Part shown: piece after piece, positions 26,274-35,347 of the stretch
Layout of the letters: every line of letters starts with the position of its first letter
Numbering within the stretch: the stretch's first letter is position 1
Assembly: GCA_001725155.1 (NCBI GenBank)
Contig: MEFP01000030.1
Coordinates: forward strand, 310,001 to 374,000
Direction: 5' to 3'
DNA: 64,000 bases
Origin: Lysobacteraceae bacterium SCN 69-320
GTDB taxonomy: Bacteria; Pseudomonadota; Gammaproteobacteria; Xanthomonadales; Rhodanobacteraceae
Position numbers and translations under genes: made by a program
Notes under the pieces: generated by a model
What the model saw: the letters and a program-made list of their open reading frames with translations, nothing else
Databases searched by the model: none
What the model was told of the DNA's origin: nothing

Positions 26274-28268
26274 TCACGGCCTCGGATAAGCCGCGAGTTC
26301 CGACAGCACGGCCGCATCGTTCGTCGACGCAGCAACCTTGTACAGCCGGCGACCGCGATCATCGCGGTCGCCGGCGAATTCGAAAGCCAGGACATCCTGG
26401 AGCGCGACAGTGACCGCGTATTTCCGCGACATCGCGTCGATCGCCTGCGCGCTGGCGACCACGAGGTGACCGGGCGTGGGCTTTTCGTCGAGTTCGCCGA
26501 ACGGCTGGAACCGGCCTTCGCTGTTCAGCGAACTGCGCCAGGCCTGGAACACGCGCTGCATCTGCGCCTCGCTCGCCATGAGGCCGCGATGACGTTCGCG
26601 CAGCGAAGACACTCCCAGCTGATAGCCGATCAGCGGAATCAGCACAACGCCGCCGAGCAGCAGGGCTGCAACGACGAACGACATGCTGAGCAGGCTCGCA
26701 GCCAGCATCACCGACAGCATCGCCGCCGCGATCAGCACCGTGAGCAGGCGCACCGGGCGCGCGAAACGCTGCCGCTTCTCGAAAGTCGCCACGAAGGCAT
26801 CGCGCCTGGCAGGCAATGCGCCGATCTCCACGGGCAGCTGCGACTGCTGTTGCGGCGGCTGCACGCCGGCACCGCCGTCGACAGCCTGCGAGACCACGGC
26901 CAGGAATCGCCAGAGTGCCGCGGTCACGACGACGTGCTGACGTCGTATGGACATGCTGCTCAGACGCCTCAACGCAACCGGATCGCACACCGCCTGCAAT
27001 TCCGGCAGCCCCGGCGTCGTGCCGCCGGTTTCCCTGGCGATCGTGGACTCGGCGTCGAAGGCCCGCTGCACGATGTCGCGCAGCGACTGCAGCCAGCGCT
27101 CCACGGCGGCCGCGGTGTCGTGGATGATGGGATCGAACACGAAATCGCGCCGGGCCTGCCGCCAAAGCGGGAAATAGCGCCTGATCGCATTGAGCAGTTC
27201 GCCGCGCGCCGCGTCGACGAAACCGGTCTGCAGCAGCAGACGCGCGTATTCGTAGCGCGCGCGGCCGTAGCCCGGCACGGTATCGCAGCCGCGCTTTGCC
27301 AGTGCCAGCCCCGGCTCGATCTCGCCGCGACCGATCAGCGCCTTGGCCTGCAGCAGCAGGCAGTCGGAAACGCGGTACTGCTGCTCGTCGCGCTCGAATA
27401 TCCGGCGCACGAGATCCAGTCGTTCCAGCGCTTCGCCGAGGTATTTGCGCTGGCCGGAAGCGACGTACAGACGTGCGAGCCGATAATTCGCCTCCACGTC
27501 CAGCGGCCGCAGCTCGACCGCATGACGCAGATGATCGCGGGCGATGCGCAGCGCGCCGAGCCGGATCGCCATGTCGGCCTCGCGGCACTGTTCACGCGCA
27601 GCCAGCTCGGCCGGCTGGGTCAGCGCGTCCGCGGCAGAACGCGGCGACGGCTGACGGGCGCTGGAACCATTGCCGTAGCGCTGCTCCAGCGATTCGATTT
27701 CTTCGTGCTCGGCGAGATCGTCCGCATCCACGCCCTCTTCGGGCCCGTCGTCGTCAACCGACTCGGGGCCGTTGCGCAGATCGCAGACGGCGTAGACCAG
27801 TTGCTGGAAGATCGCCGCCGCCTGCTCCTCGACACCTTCGCTGCCGTCGAAAAAACCCAGGGTATGGTTGGTCTCGACCTGACGTTGAAACGCCGCCAGG
27901 CGCGGATCGCCGGAGTAGGCGATGCGTCCCTGCGCATAGGACGGCCCTATGCCGAAGGCGAGCACGCGGATCTCGCCTTCGGTTTCCAACGCTGCCTCGT
28001 ATTCGAGATTGACGTAGGACTTGGCGTGCCCGTCGACCGCATCTCCGTAGTGCTCGCCGAGCAGCAGGATCACGAAACGCGCCCGGCGCAGCCGCGCGAG
28101 CGACTCGTTCAGCGGCGGCAGATGCGCAGCCGCGCCATCGTCGAGATCGACAGGCACCAGGCCCAGACGCCGGTCCTGCGCGGCGAGGCGATCGCGCAGG
28201 GCGCGACGCAGCGGCGCGAACTCGGCAAACCGCGAAGCCAGGAAAACAGCACGGTCATCCAATCGCAT
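26274..28268 (-). CDS. DUF4062-TPR protein with a C-terminal membrane hairpin
   Basis: The start MRLDDRAVFLASRFAEF was chosen because it begins the DUF4062 domain and has GGAG upstream; the open frame before it crosses a repeat and is not protein-like. Residues 1-100 match DUF4062 (AVFLASRFAEF, then ARFVILLLGEHYGD and SYVNLEYEAA), a TIR-like signalling module found in NLR-like immune proteins. Residues about 215-370 are TPR-like helices. Two hydrophobic helices at about 505-550 form a membrane hairpin, followed by a cytoplasmic tail. There is no NTPase domain, so it is a simple sensor-effector candidate. It is divergent from the secreted protein at 28521 across a 7-bp tandem repeat. Confidence 0.82.
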   Translation of the reverse strand: MRLDDRAVFLASRFAEFAPLRRALRDRLAAQDRRLGLVPVDLDDGAAAHLPPLNESLARLRRARFVILLLGEHYGDAVDGHAKSYVNLEYEAALETEGEIRVLAFGIGPSYAQGRIAYSGDPRLAAFQRQVETNHTLGFFDGSEGVEEQAAAIFQQLVYAVCDLRNGPESVDDDGPEEGVDADDLAEHEEIESLEQRYGNGSSARQPSPRSAADALTQPAELAAREQCREADMAIRLGALRIARDHLRHAVELRPLDVEANYRLARLYVASGQRKYLGEALERLDLVRRIFERDEQQYRVSDCLLLQAKALIGRGEIEPGLALAKRGCDTVPGYGRARYEYARLLLQTGFVDAARGELLNAIRRYFPLWRQARRDFVFDPIIHDTAAAVERWLQSLRDIVQRAFDAESTIARETGGTTPGLPELQAVCDPVALRRLSSMSIRRQHVVVTAALWRFLAVVSQAVDGGAGVQPPQQQSQLPVEIGALPARRDAFVATFEKRQRFARPVRLLTVLIAAAMLSVMLAASLLSMSFVVAALLLGGVVLIPLIGYQLGVSSLRERHRGLMASEAQMQRVFQAWRSSLNSEGRFQPFGELDEKPTPGHLVVASAQAIDAMSRKYAVTVALQDVLAFEFAGDRDDRGRRLYKVAASTNDAAVLSELAAYPRP

Positions 28269-28395
28269 GGGCAGCTCCGACAGATCAGTAGGTGTCTGCT
28301 GCCGCGTCGCCCCGGTTTCTCTCAGACGCGGGGCGCGGCGCGCGCTGCCGCCTGGACGAGATCCCGTCCAGGCATAGCGCCCCCGAACCAGCACC

Positions 28396-28447
28396 GGCGG
28401 GCGGCGGGCGGCGGGCGGCGGGCGGCGGGCGGCGGGCGGCGGGCGGC
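28396..28447. repeat. Heptanucleotide tandem repeat GGCGGGC, 7.4 units
   Basis: Seven exact GGCGGGC units and a partial one lie between two divergent genes, 128 bp from the DUF4062 start and 74 bp from the start at 28521. Slippage would change the spacing of promoter elements, a known route to phase-variable expression; this is not shown here. Confidence 0.95.
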
Positions 28448-28520
28448 CATTTTCCGACGCCATGATCTCTATAGGCCCTCCGCTACGTTTGTAGGTTCGA
28501 CCCCACCGGAGCGACCCGCC

Positions 28521-29339
28521 ATGAAGACCCGCCTGCTGTTCTCCGCCCTGCTGCTGGCCCTGAGCGCCGGCGCCGCCTGCGCCCAGGTGGCGCCGGCTCC
28601 CGACTACACCTATCGCGTCGACAGTGCCGGTTCGGCCGGCTGGCGCACGACGATCACGGCCTATCACGGCGCGTTCCACTACCGCGACCTGGTGTTGACG
28701 CCGCGCTACTGCACCGGCAATCCCGGCACGCCCGATTCGGCCGCGGCCGAGATGCGCGTCTACCAGCACGCCAGCGGGCCGTGGACGGCGGATTTCCGCG
28801 TGCCGATGAGCGGCGGCGGAGCGAACTGCGAACTGTTCATCGAATTCGACCTGAAAGACCACGACCGGCCGCCGATCTTCCATGAGGTCGATACGGAAAT
28901 GCCGGGCCAGGGCCAGAAGCCGCGCATGAAGGAAGTGCCCGACACCACCGACCTCGCGGCGGCCGACCCCGTGCTGATCGGCCCGGCGATACTGCAATGG
29001 GGCGACCAGGCCACGATTCCGGCCACGCAAGCCACGCGACGGCGCAACGGCCTGTGCTACTTCCCGTATCGCCATCTGACGCTGAATGCCGGTCCCGGCC
29101 ATGCCGAAGGCACGTCGACGAGCCTGCGCCGGAACGGCCCGACCGGCCCCCTGCTCGCCTATGACGACCTGCCGGCCCTGCAGCCGCTGTCGACGGCCGG
29201 CGCGAGCGGCGTCATCGCCCTGCCGCCCGGCAGCAGCGTCGTCGTGATCGAGGTCGATGCGCCGGACTATGTGCCCGAGACCAGCGAAACGAACAACCTG
29301 CGCCGGGTCCTGATCGACGTGCAGGGGAGCTGCGACTGA
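28521..29339 (+). CDS. Secreted protein with a CARDB-like C-terminal domain
   Basis: A 272-aa protein with a clear signal peptide (MKTRLLFSALLLALSAGAACA). The mature part is beta-rich. Its last 60 residues (GSSVVVIEVDAPDYVPETSE, then NNLRRVLIDV) have the E-N-N end seen in CARDB cell-adhesion-related domains. The middle has several cysteines (RYCTGNPG, NCELF, GLCYFPYRH) that could form disulfides. It stands alone on the plus strand, divergent from the DUF4062 gene. A surface or extracellular adhesion role is only suggested by the domain. Confidence 0.75.
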   Translation: MKTRLLFSALLLALSAGAACAQVAPAPDYTYRVDSAGSAGWRTTITAYHGAFHYRDLVLTPRYCTGNPGTPDSAAAEMRVYQHASGPWTADFRVPMSGGGANCELFIEFDLKDHDRPPIFHEVDTEMPGQGQKPRMKEVPDTTDLAAADPVLIGPAILQWGDQATIPATQATRRRNGLCYFPYRHLTLNAGPGHAEGTSTSLRRNGPTGPLLAYDDLPALQPLSTAGASGVIALPPGSSVVVIEVDAPDYVPETSETNNLRRVLIDVQGSCD

Positions 29340-29549
29340 GGCTGCAGCGAAAAGCCGCGCGGGGCCGCAACCGGGATGCGCGGCTGCCGCGCGGACCGCA
29401 CGCCGCAAACCGCCGGGTCGGCGCACCGTCCGTGACCCGGTCATGCGCCGACGCAGGCAACACGGCGCCGCGAAACCGTGCAGTGCCGCGCCGGCGCCGC
29501 ATCGGCATGCCTTCTCGTCCGAATCGCGGCCGGCGAGGAGCGCCGCCGC

Positions 29550-32318
29550 CTACCGACGCGAACGCGCGCGCACCGCGTCCAGCCGCGCCTGCACCTCGCG
29601 CGTGCGCTCGTCGTCGGCGCCGAACGCCGCCTGACGCAGCTGCAGCGCGCGCGCCAGCAGCGCGTCCGCTTCGGCCGCCTGGGCGGGACGGCGCAGGCTG
29701 CGCTCCAGCGCGAGCAGCACCGGCGCGAGCTGCGCGTCGTCGGCCGGCAGGCGCGCCGAATAGTTCTGCAGCGCATCGCGCAGAGTGCCCTGCGCCTCGT
29801 CGAGCCGCCCCTGCCGCGTCAGCACGCGGCCCAGGTGCAGCAGGTCGGTGCCGACGAGCTCGTGCGCATCACCGTATTGCTGGCGCTGCGCGGCAAGCGC
29901 TTCGCGGTACTGCGCTTCGGCTGCGGCGAACTGGCCGCGCGCCTCCAGCACGCTGCCGAGGTTGAACACCGCGGTCGAGCGCCAGGTATGGCCGGGCTCG
30001 TACAGGGCCAGCGCCTGGCGGTAGTAGTTCTCCGCGCTGTCGATGCGACCGGCGCCCTCGGCGACCCAGCCCAGATCGCTGAGGTTCATCGCAACGGTCG
30101 CGTGCCTTTCGCCGAGATGGCGGCGGCGTATGTCCAGCGCCTTGAGCAGCAGCGCTTCGGCCTCGTCGTTCCTGTCCTGGGCCTTCAGCGCGCGCGCGAG
30201 ATTGTTCATGACCGCCGCGGCGAACGGATGATCCTCGCCGCGCGTCTGTACCACGCCGGCCAGCGCCTCGCGGTAATGCGCTTCGGCATCGGCATAGCGG
30301 CCGAGGTTGCGCTCGACCGCGGCCAGGCTGGACAGATCCGTCGCGATGTGCGGATGACCGGCCGGCAGCAGCTCCCGATGCCGATCCAGAGCCTGGCGCA
30401 GCAGCGGCTCGGCATCGGCGTAGTCGCCGCGCGCGCGCAAGGTCATGCCGAGGCGGCCGAGGCTGTCGGCCACGTCGAGATTGCGCTCGCCGAACAGGCG
30501 CCGGCGCATCTCCAGCGCCTCCCGGAACAAGGTCTCGGCGCCGGCATAGTCCGCATGCTCGTAACGCACCTGGCCGCGGTCGCGCAGGGTCGTGGCTATC
30601 TCGGCGGTATCGCCGGCCTGGCCTTCGCGATACAGCGCTTCGGCCTGCAGCAGCAGTTGTTCCGCCTCATCGAAGCGATCCTGCGCGCCGCGCAGCGCAC
30701 CGAGCGCGCGCAGGGCCGCGGCACGCACGCCGGGCGCGAGCTCGGCATGCGCCAGCGCCAGATCGCGCGCACGCGTGAGCAGCAGCTGCGCCTGCTCGTA
30801 CTGGCCCAGCTGGTAATAGGTCGCACCAACCGTGGTCAGCAGTTCGATCTGCACTTCCGGCTGGCCGGCGAGTTCGGCCTCGATCGACGACCAGCCCGTG
30901 TCCAGCAACTCGCGCGCGGTCAGTTCCTTGCCGAGGCTGCGCGTCGGGTCCGCCCCCTCGAACAGGCGCAGGATCAGCGACTTCACGCGGTCGGCCTTGC
31001 GCGCTTCGGCCTGGGCGCGGTCGCGCTGCTGCGCGATCGCGCGCGCCTGCAGGCTCACGGTCAGCGCATAGGCCGCAGTCAGCAGGAAAATCGTCGACGC
31101 CGCAGCCACGGCCCAGGCATGCCGGCGCACGAAGCGCGCCGTGCGATAGCGCCAGGTCTCGGGCCGCGCGCTGACCGGCCGATGGTGCTGCCAGCGGCGC
31201 AGGTCGTCGATCAGATCGCGCACGCCGGCATAGCGCCGCGCCGGCTCCTTGCGCAGCGCCTTCATGACGATGAGATCCAGATCGCCGCGCAGGCGCCGTG
31301 CGAGCGCCGACGGCGGCAGCCCGCCGATGCGCGCGGCGCTCGGCGGCGGCGCAACCGCGGCCGCAGCACTCGGCAGCGGCGGATCATCGCGGCAGACCGC
31401 GCGCTCCAGCGAAGCCTGGGTCACGTCGGCGGGCTGCTGCGCATGCTGACCCGTGACGAGTTCGTACAGCAGCAGGCCGAGCTGGTAGATGTCCGACGGC
31501 ACGCCGGCAGAGCGGCCCAGCACCTGCTCGGGCGTGGCGTAGTCCGGCGTGAACAGCCGCGTCGCCGTGCGCTCGCCGCGCTCGTCCGCGCCGTCGGCAT
31601 CGAGCATCTTGCCGATGCCGAAATCCAGCAGCTTGACCTGGCCGTCGACGGTCACCGCGATGTTCGACGGCTTCAGGTCGCGATGCACGACGCGGCGCGC
31701 ATGCGCATGGTCGACCGCCTCGGCCACCTGCAGGAACAGCGCGAGCCGCGCATCGAGATCCAGCTGGCGCTCGTCGCACCACGCGTCGATGCGCAGGCCG
31801 TCGACATACTCCATGACGAGGTAAGGATCGCCGTCCGAGGTCTCGCCACCATCGAGCAGGTGCGCAATGCCCGCGTGGTTCAGGCTTGCGAGGATCTGCC
31901 GCTCCTGGGCGAAGCGAACGAGGAAATCCGGCGCCGCATAGTCGCCGCGGATCAGCTTGAGCGCCGCCTTCTGTGCAAACACGCCGCCTTCGCGCGCGAC
32001 CTCGAACACGCTGCCCATACCGCCGCGCCCGACCTGACGCAGCAGACGCCAGCTGCCGATGCGCCGGCCGCTGTGCGCATCGCTCGCTGCGGTCTGTTCG
32101 CTCAGCGCGGCGAGCAGTTCGTCGCGATCCGAGCGCGCCGTCTCGAGCAGGGCGAGCGGCCGCTCGGCAAGTTCGATCAGCGCGAGCAGTCGGGCATGAG
32201 TGTCGGCCTCGGCGTCGTGCAGCGCAGCCAGATAGCGCTCGCGTTCCTCGCCGTCCAGACGCAGGGCCTGCAGCAGCAGACCGTCGAGACGGGCGTCTTC
32301 GCCGCCGTAACCGCTCAT
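29550..32318 (-). CDS. Eukaryote-like Ser/Thr protein kinase with TPR array
   Basis: The start MSGYGGEDARLDGLLL was used; upstream sequence in the frame is not protein-like. The 922-aa product has an N-terminal helical segment, a complete kinase domain (glycine loop VGRGGMGSVFEV, catalytic VVHRDLKPSN, DFGIGK), one membrane helix (WAVAAASTIFLLTAAYALTV, about residue 400) and a C-terminal part of about 500 residues made of tetratricopeptide repeats (ALGALRGAQDRFDEAEQLLL and many similar units). The kinase is predicted to face the cytoplasm and the TPRs the periplasm. Similar kinases occur in many copies in Xanthomonadales. No substrate is visible. Confidence 0.93.
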   Translation of the reverse strand: MSGYGGEDARLDGLLLQALRLDGEERERYLAALHDAEADTHARLLALIELAERPLALLETARSDRDELLAALSEQTAASDAHSGRRIGSWRLLRQVGRGGMGSVFEVAREGGVFAQKAALKLIRGDYAAPDFLVRFAQERQILASLNHAGIAHLLDGGETSDGDPYLVMEYVDGLRIDAWCDERQLDLDARLALFLQVAEAVDHAHARRVVHRDLKPSNIAVTVDGQVKLLDFGIGKMLDADGADERGERTATRLFTPDYATPEQVLGRSAGVPSDIYQLGLLLYELVTGQHAQQPADVTQASLERAVCRDDPPLPSAAAAVAPPPSAARIGGLPPSALARRLRGDLDLIVMKALRKEPARRYAGVRDLIDDLRRWQHHRPVSARPETWRYRTARFVRRHAWAVAAASTIFLLTAAYALTVSLQARAIAQQRDRAQAEARKADRVKSLILRLFEGADPTRSLGKELTARELLDTGWSSIEAELAGQPEVQIELLTTVGATYYQLGQYEQAQLLLTRARDLALAHAELAPGVRAAALRALGALRGAQDRFDEAEQLLLQAEALYREGQAGDTAEIATTLRDRGQVRYEHADYAGAETLFREALEMRRRLFGERNLDVADSLGRLGMTLRARGDYADAEPLLRQALDRHRELLPAGHPHIATDLSSLAAVERNLGRYADAEAHYREALAGVVQTRGEDHPFAAAVMNNLARALKAQDRNDEAEALLLKALDIRRRHLGERHATVAMNLSDLGWVAEGAGRIDSAENYYRQALALYEPGHTWRSTAVFNLGSVLEARGQFAAAEAQYREALAAQRQQYGDAHELVGTDLLHLGRVLTRQGRLDEAQGTLRDALQNYSARLPADDAQLAPVLLALERSLRRPAQAAEADALLARALQLRQAAFGADDERTREVQARLDAVRARSRR

Positions 32319-32747
32319 GGCGCGCAAGCCCGGGCAGCGGCAGCCACGTGCCCGCACGCTTCGTCGAAACACCAATCGTGCGCGGCTGCGCCCATGCGAG
32401 CTCCCGGAGCGGATGCGGCGCGATTGTGGCCGGATCAGGCGGAGGCGGCAATTTGCGCTGCGTCGGAACCGGCGGCCTTCGGCGATACCGCGACACCAAG
32501 CGGCGAAGGGCGCGACGCCTGTCGGCCAGCCGCCCGCGGTCCACCGCAGAACCGGCGGCGGCGTAGTCGCCGCGACCACTCCGGCATCGCCGCCATCGGA
32601 TCGTGCCATCGGCGACCGTGCCGACCGATCACATCGGCCCGCGCGGCGCCGATCAGGGATGGATCCGGCAGCGGCGACGCGGAAACCGCGGACATGGACA
32701 GCGTCGTGATCCGTCCTGCCGTCATCCGCCCGGCGCGGGCGGGATCT
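32319..32747. other. 429-bp intergenic region
   Basis: No supported gene; the frames that cross it are Arg/Ala-rich in all directions. It separates two genes on the same strand and should contain the kinase promoter, but no clear boxes were identified. Confidence 0.45.
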
Positions 32748-33620
32748 TCAGCGAGTTCCTTTGCCCTTGTCGCGTTTCCTGGCCTGCCGAGAGGATGCGC
32801 TCGCGCGCCGTCGCCCAGCCCGATCCGTCGCTTTGCGCACCTCCTTCACGAGCCGGCGGGAAAGCCTCGACAGCGCGGCAATCACCCAGACACGAATGGC
32901 CATGTACCAGGTCACGAACACGGCGGCGGTCAGCAGCAGGAACAGATACGGCTGCCATCCCGGAAAATAGGTCAGCCCGGAATTCTGGTGGAAATGGAAA
33001 TTGTTGCCGGTCAGCGGACCGAATCCCGCCGTGAAATGTCCCCAGGGCTCGGTGATGATGGACACGCCGTTCTTGCAGGTCCTTTTCGGCCCGGCCGCCG
33101 ATCTGGCTGCCGACTTGCCGTCGCCGTCGCTGGCCGCGACCGGCGCCCGGGCCGGCACCGGCCATTCGATGTCCGCGCAGACGCTGCCGTGAACGAAACT
33201 GTTGAACGCATAGCCTTGAACGTAGGGTCCGAAACCGAATATCAGCGCGAAGAAGACCACGCGATACGCACGTCCGACCGGATCGGTATACGGAATCTCC
33301 CGATGGAACGGCACCGGAAACCGGTCCCACAGACTCGTCGCGATGCGCCGCTGCGTCCACTGCTTCATCAACCACATGAGTGCGAGGAACAGCAGCGCGC
33401 AGAACGGCGTTCCGAACAGCCCCGCGACCGGACCTTCGATCTTGCGGCTGGCCTTGATCAGCAGTTCGATGGAGAAACCCCAGCCTTGCCCGGCGCTGAG
33501 GAAATAGATGCAGAACGTGATGTAGATGAGCGCCACCGTCGTACACACCTTCGACAGCATCTCGTCGCTCATGTGGCCGTTGGCTTTGGGGCTCGGGCCG
33601 GCGGGTGCCGGGCCGCTCAC
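32748..33620 (-). CDS. Uncharacterised four-helix membrane protein
   Basis: A 290-aa protein with hydrophobic helices at about 25-45 (TTVALIYITFCIYFL), 68-86 (LFGTPFCALLFLALMWLM), 120-135 and 230-255 (YLFLLLTAAVFVTWYMAI). The loop between helices three and four is long and contains His-rich FHFHQNSGLTYF. The C-terminus is very basic (KATDRAGRRRASAS to the end) and probably cytoplasmic. It overlaps the upstream exported-protein gene by four bases, so the two are translationally coupled. I do not recognise a family. Confidence 0.7.
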   Translation of the reverse strand: MSGPAPAGPSPKANGHMSDEMLSKVCTTVALIYITFCIYFLSAGQGWGFSIELLIKASRKIEGPVAGLFGTPFCALLFLALMWLMKQWTQRRIATSLWDRFPVPFHREIPYTDPVGRAYRVVFFALIFGFGPYVQGYAFNSFVHGSVCADIEWPVPARAPVAASDGDGKSAARSAAGPKRTCKNGVSIITEPWGHFTAGFGPLTGNNFHFHQNSGLTYFPGWQPYLFLLLTAAVFVTWYMAIRVWVIAALSRLSRRLVKEVRKATDRAGRRRASASSRQARKRDKGKGTR

Positions 33621-34288
33621 ATCGCCTCCTCTGCCGGCTTCATGCGGAGCGTCGCCACGAACCGCCAGTCCGCATTTCCGCCGAGCAGCGCAACATCGGA
33701 CACTTCGATGCCATCCGTGAACGCACGCAGTGGCGCCGGCACGGACTCGCGCAGGTCATAGCCCGGCATCGCGCGAGCCACCGCCGTCTCGACGGCGCGG
33801 CGAATGTCCGTTCTCAGATACCTTCCGATTTCTCCGCTGAGCTTCACGGCGGTGACCGAAAACGCGATGCGCGTGCGATCCGTTACCGACGGCACGAGCG
33901 TGGCGTCCAGATGGCTGTGATCGCTGACTGCCTTGTTTCTGTGGCCCCCGATGCAGTAGTTGAGCTTCCATGGCAGCTCGATGCGTGCGCGGGTGCCTTC
34001 CCGCACAGCGGAGAGCGCGACCGCCGAGATCGAGGATTCCAGACTGCAACGATCCTGCGGAAGCTGGAGCGCCTGCTGCAGCAGCGAGGGCAGACGATTC
34101 GCTATCGGCGACAGGCCGATCGTGACGCGAACGCCGAATGCGCCGCCGGGCTCGGATAGCGGCTCTGCCTGGAGAGGCAAGTCGTAGGACTGCCCCTCGA
34201 TGAGGACTGCAAGCGTGGAATCCGCCGCCTGCGCGACCGCCGATACGACGGCCGCGCATCCGAGGAGAAAGCTCAACAGGTGCTTCAT
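33617..34288 (-). CDS. Uncharacterised exported protein coupled to the membrane protein
   Basis: The start MKHLLSFLLGCAAVVSAVAQ gives a signal peptide ending near AQAAD. The mature 200-aa protein is beta-rich with amphipathic helices (LLQQALQLPQ, TDIRRAVETAVARA) and two cysteines (DRCSLES, NYCIGG). Its stop codon overlaps the start of the membrane protein gene. The pairing suggests the two work together in the envelope, but neither belongs to a family I can name. Confidence 0.68.
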   Translation of the reverse strand: MKHLLSFLLGCAAVVSAVAQAADSTLAVLIEGQSYDLPLQAEPLSEPGGAFGVRVTIGLSPIANRLPSLLQQALQLPQDRCSLESSISAVALSAVREGTRARIELPWKLNYCIGGHRNKAVSDHSHLDATLVPSVTDRTRIAFSVTAVKLSGEIGRYLRTDIRRAVETAVARAMPGYDLRESVPAPLRAFTDGIEVSDVALLGGNADWRFVATLRMKPAEEAM

Positions 34289-34344
34289 TGCTCGGCCTCC
34301 GTTGCCCACCTCGCGACCAGGTCTCCGGCACCCGCGCGTGCCGG

Positions 34345-35205
34345 CTATTTGCAGATATTGTTCAGCAGCTTCGCGGCGCGCTCCGGTTCGTATTTCCGCA
34401 TCCAGCCCTTCCAGACCAGCCAGGACTCCTGTGCCGCCATCACCTCGGCCGGGGTCGGCGCGGGGACGGGCTCGCCCTTGATCCCGGTGTATCGCAGCCC
34501 GAAGAAACCGATGGGCGCCGCTTCCGACGACGCAGCGAGCGAATCCGCGACGCTGCGCAGATTCTTCGAGTCGTCGTCGACCATGACCACGGAGCGGTAG
34601 GCCGTGCTTGCCTTGTCCAGCAATGCCTTCAAGGCCGGCCCCTTCGGGGTTCCGCCCGTCATGAAGATGCCGTTGCGATAGGTCATGGGGGAGTGTTTGC
34701 CCGGCAGTTCCGACACGTTCTCCAGGCCGGCCAGCGGCGCACCGAGGTGATAGCCCGCGACCGCGAGTTCCCGTTCGGTTCCGGGGCGCTGGTCGCCGCC
34801 CCGCGACGTGACGATGGCGCGGTCTGCGGCCAACGCGTTGATGATGTCCGCGGCGTCCCGCTGCACCGCTTCCAGCCGAAGGACTTCGCTGTTCCACTGC
34901 AGTACCGGAAACAGGCAGGGCACCCGGTACTTGCCGCCCTCGCCCTGCGCATCCTGCCAGCGGTACCAGCGGTCGCTGCCGTAGAACGCCCTTCCGTCGT
35001 CGATCCGCGGCGTGGACAGCAAGGTGTCGTCGATGTCGAGCACGAGCAGCACCGGCCGCGGCGCCTCGTCGATGACCGTCGTCACCTCGCGCAGGTCGGC
35101 AATGGCCGGAAGAAACGGGGCGTCCGCCGACGCCGTGGGCTTCACCGCGGTATGACAGGCCGTCAGCGCCAGCGTCAGCAGAACCAGGCAAGCACGCGTC
35201 AACAT
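34345..35205 (-). CDS. DUF2608-type HAD phosphatase-like lipoprotein
   Basis: The start at 35205 (MLTRACLVLLTLALTAC) is best placed for the GGAG that lies within the upstream ATG codons, and gives a lipoprotein signal. The mature protein has the HAD nucleophile motif LVLDIDDTLLSTP (motif I) and, later, KGPALKAL (motif III lysine) and VVMVDDDSKNL (motif IV). The order and the long cap region with WYRWQDAQGEGG match DUF2608, a family of exported phosphatase-like proteins. It could remove phosphate from an envelope or nutrient substrate. It lies 56 bp upstream of the exported-protein gene and may be in one transcript with it. Confidence 0.82.
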   Translation of the reverse strand: MLTRACLVLLTLALTACHTAVKPTASADAPFLPAIADLREVTTVIDEAPRPVLLVLDIDDTLLSTPRIDDGRAFYGSDRWYRWQDAQGEGGKYRVPCLFPVLQWNSEVLRLEAVQRDAADIINALAADRAIVTSRGGDQRPGTERELAVAGYHLGAPLAGLENVSELPGKHSPMTYRNGIFMTGGTPKGPALKALLDKASTAYRSVVMVDDDSKNLRSVADSLAASSEAAPIGFFGLRYTGIKGEPVPAPTPAEVMAAQESWLVWKGWMRKYEPERAAKLLNNICK

Positions 35206-35347
35206 GAGCATCTCCATGGGTCAGGAAACACGAGGGATACAACGCTGCCGAAGACAGTTCGTGCCGCGAGCGGGCGGCGCCTCCCACGTCCCCGGCAGCT
35301 CCACCGCCACGGACGCTGCCGGCCTCCTTGCCGAGGTTCGTCCGCAG

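Noticed and set aside
28396-28447. GGCGGGC tract considered as part of a longer DUF4062 protein
   Set aside because: The frame through it would add low-complexity Arg/Pro/Ala residues before a start that already has a ribosome site and begins the domain.
29478-33761. Plus-strand open frame of over 1400 codons
   Set aside because: It runs antisense to a kinase-TPR gene with all catalytic motifs. Its product is Gln/Arg/Ala-rich without recognisable domains; a GC-rich shadow.
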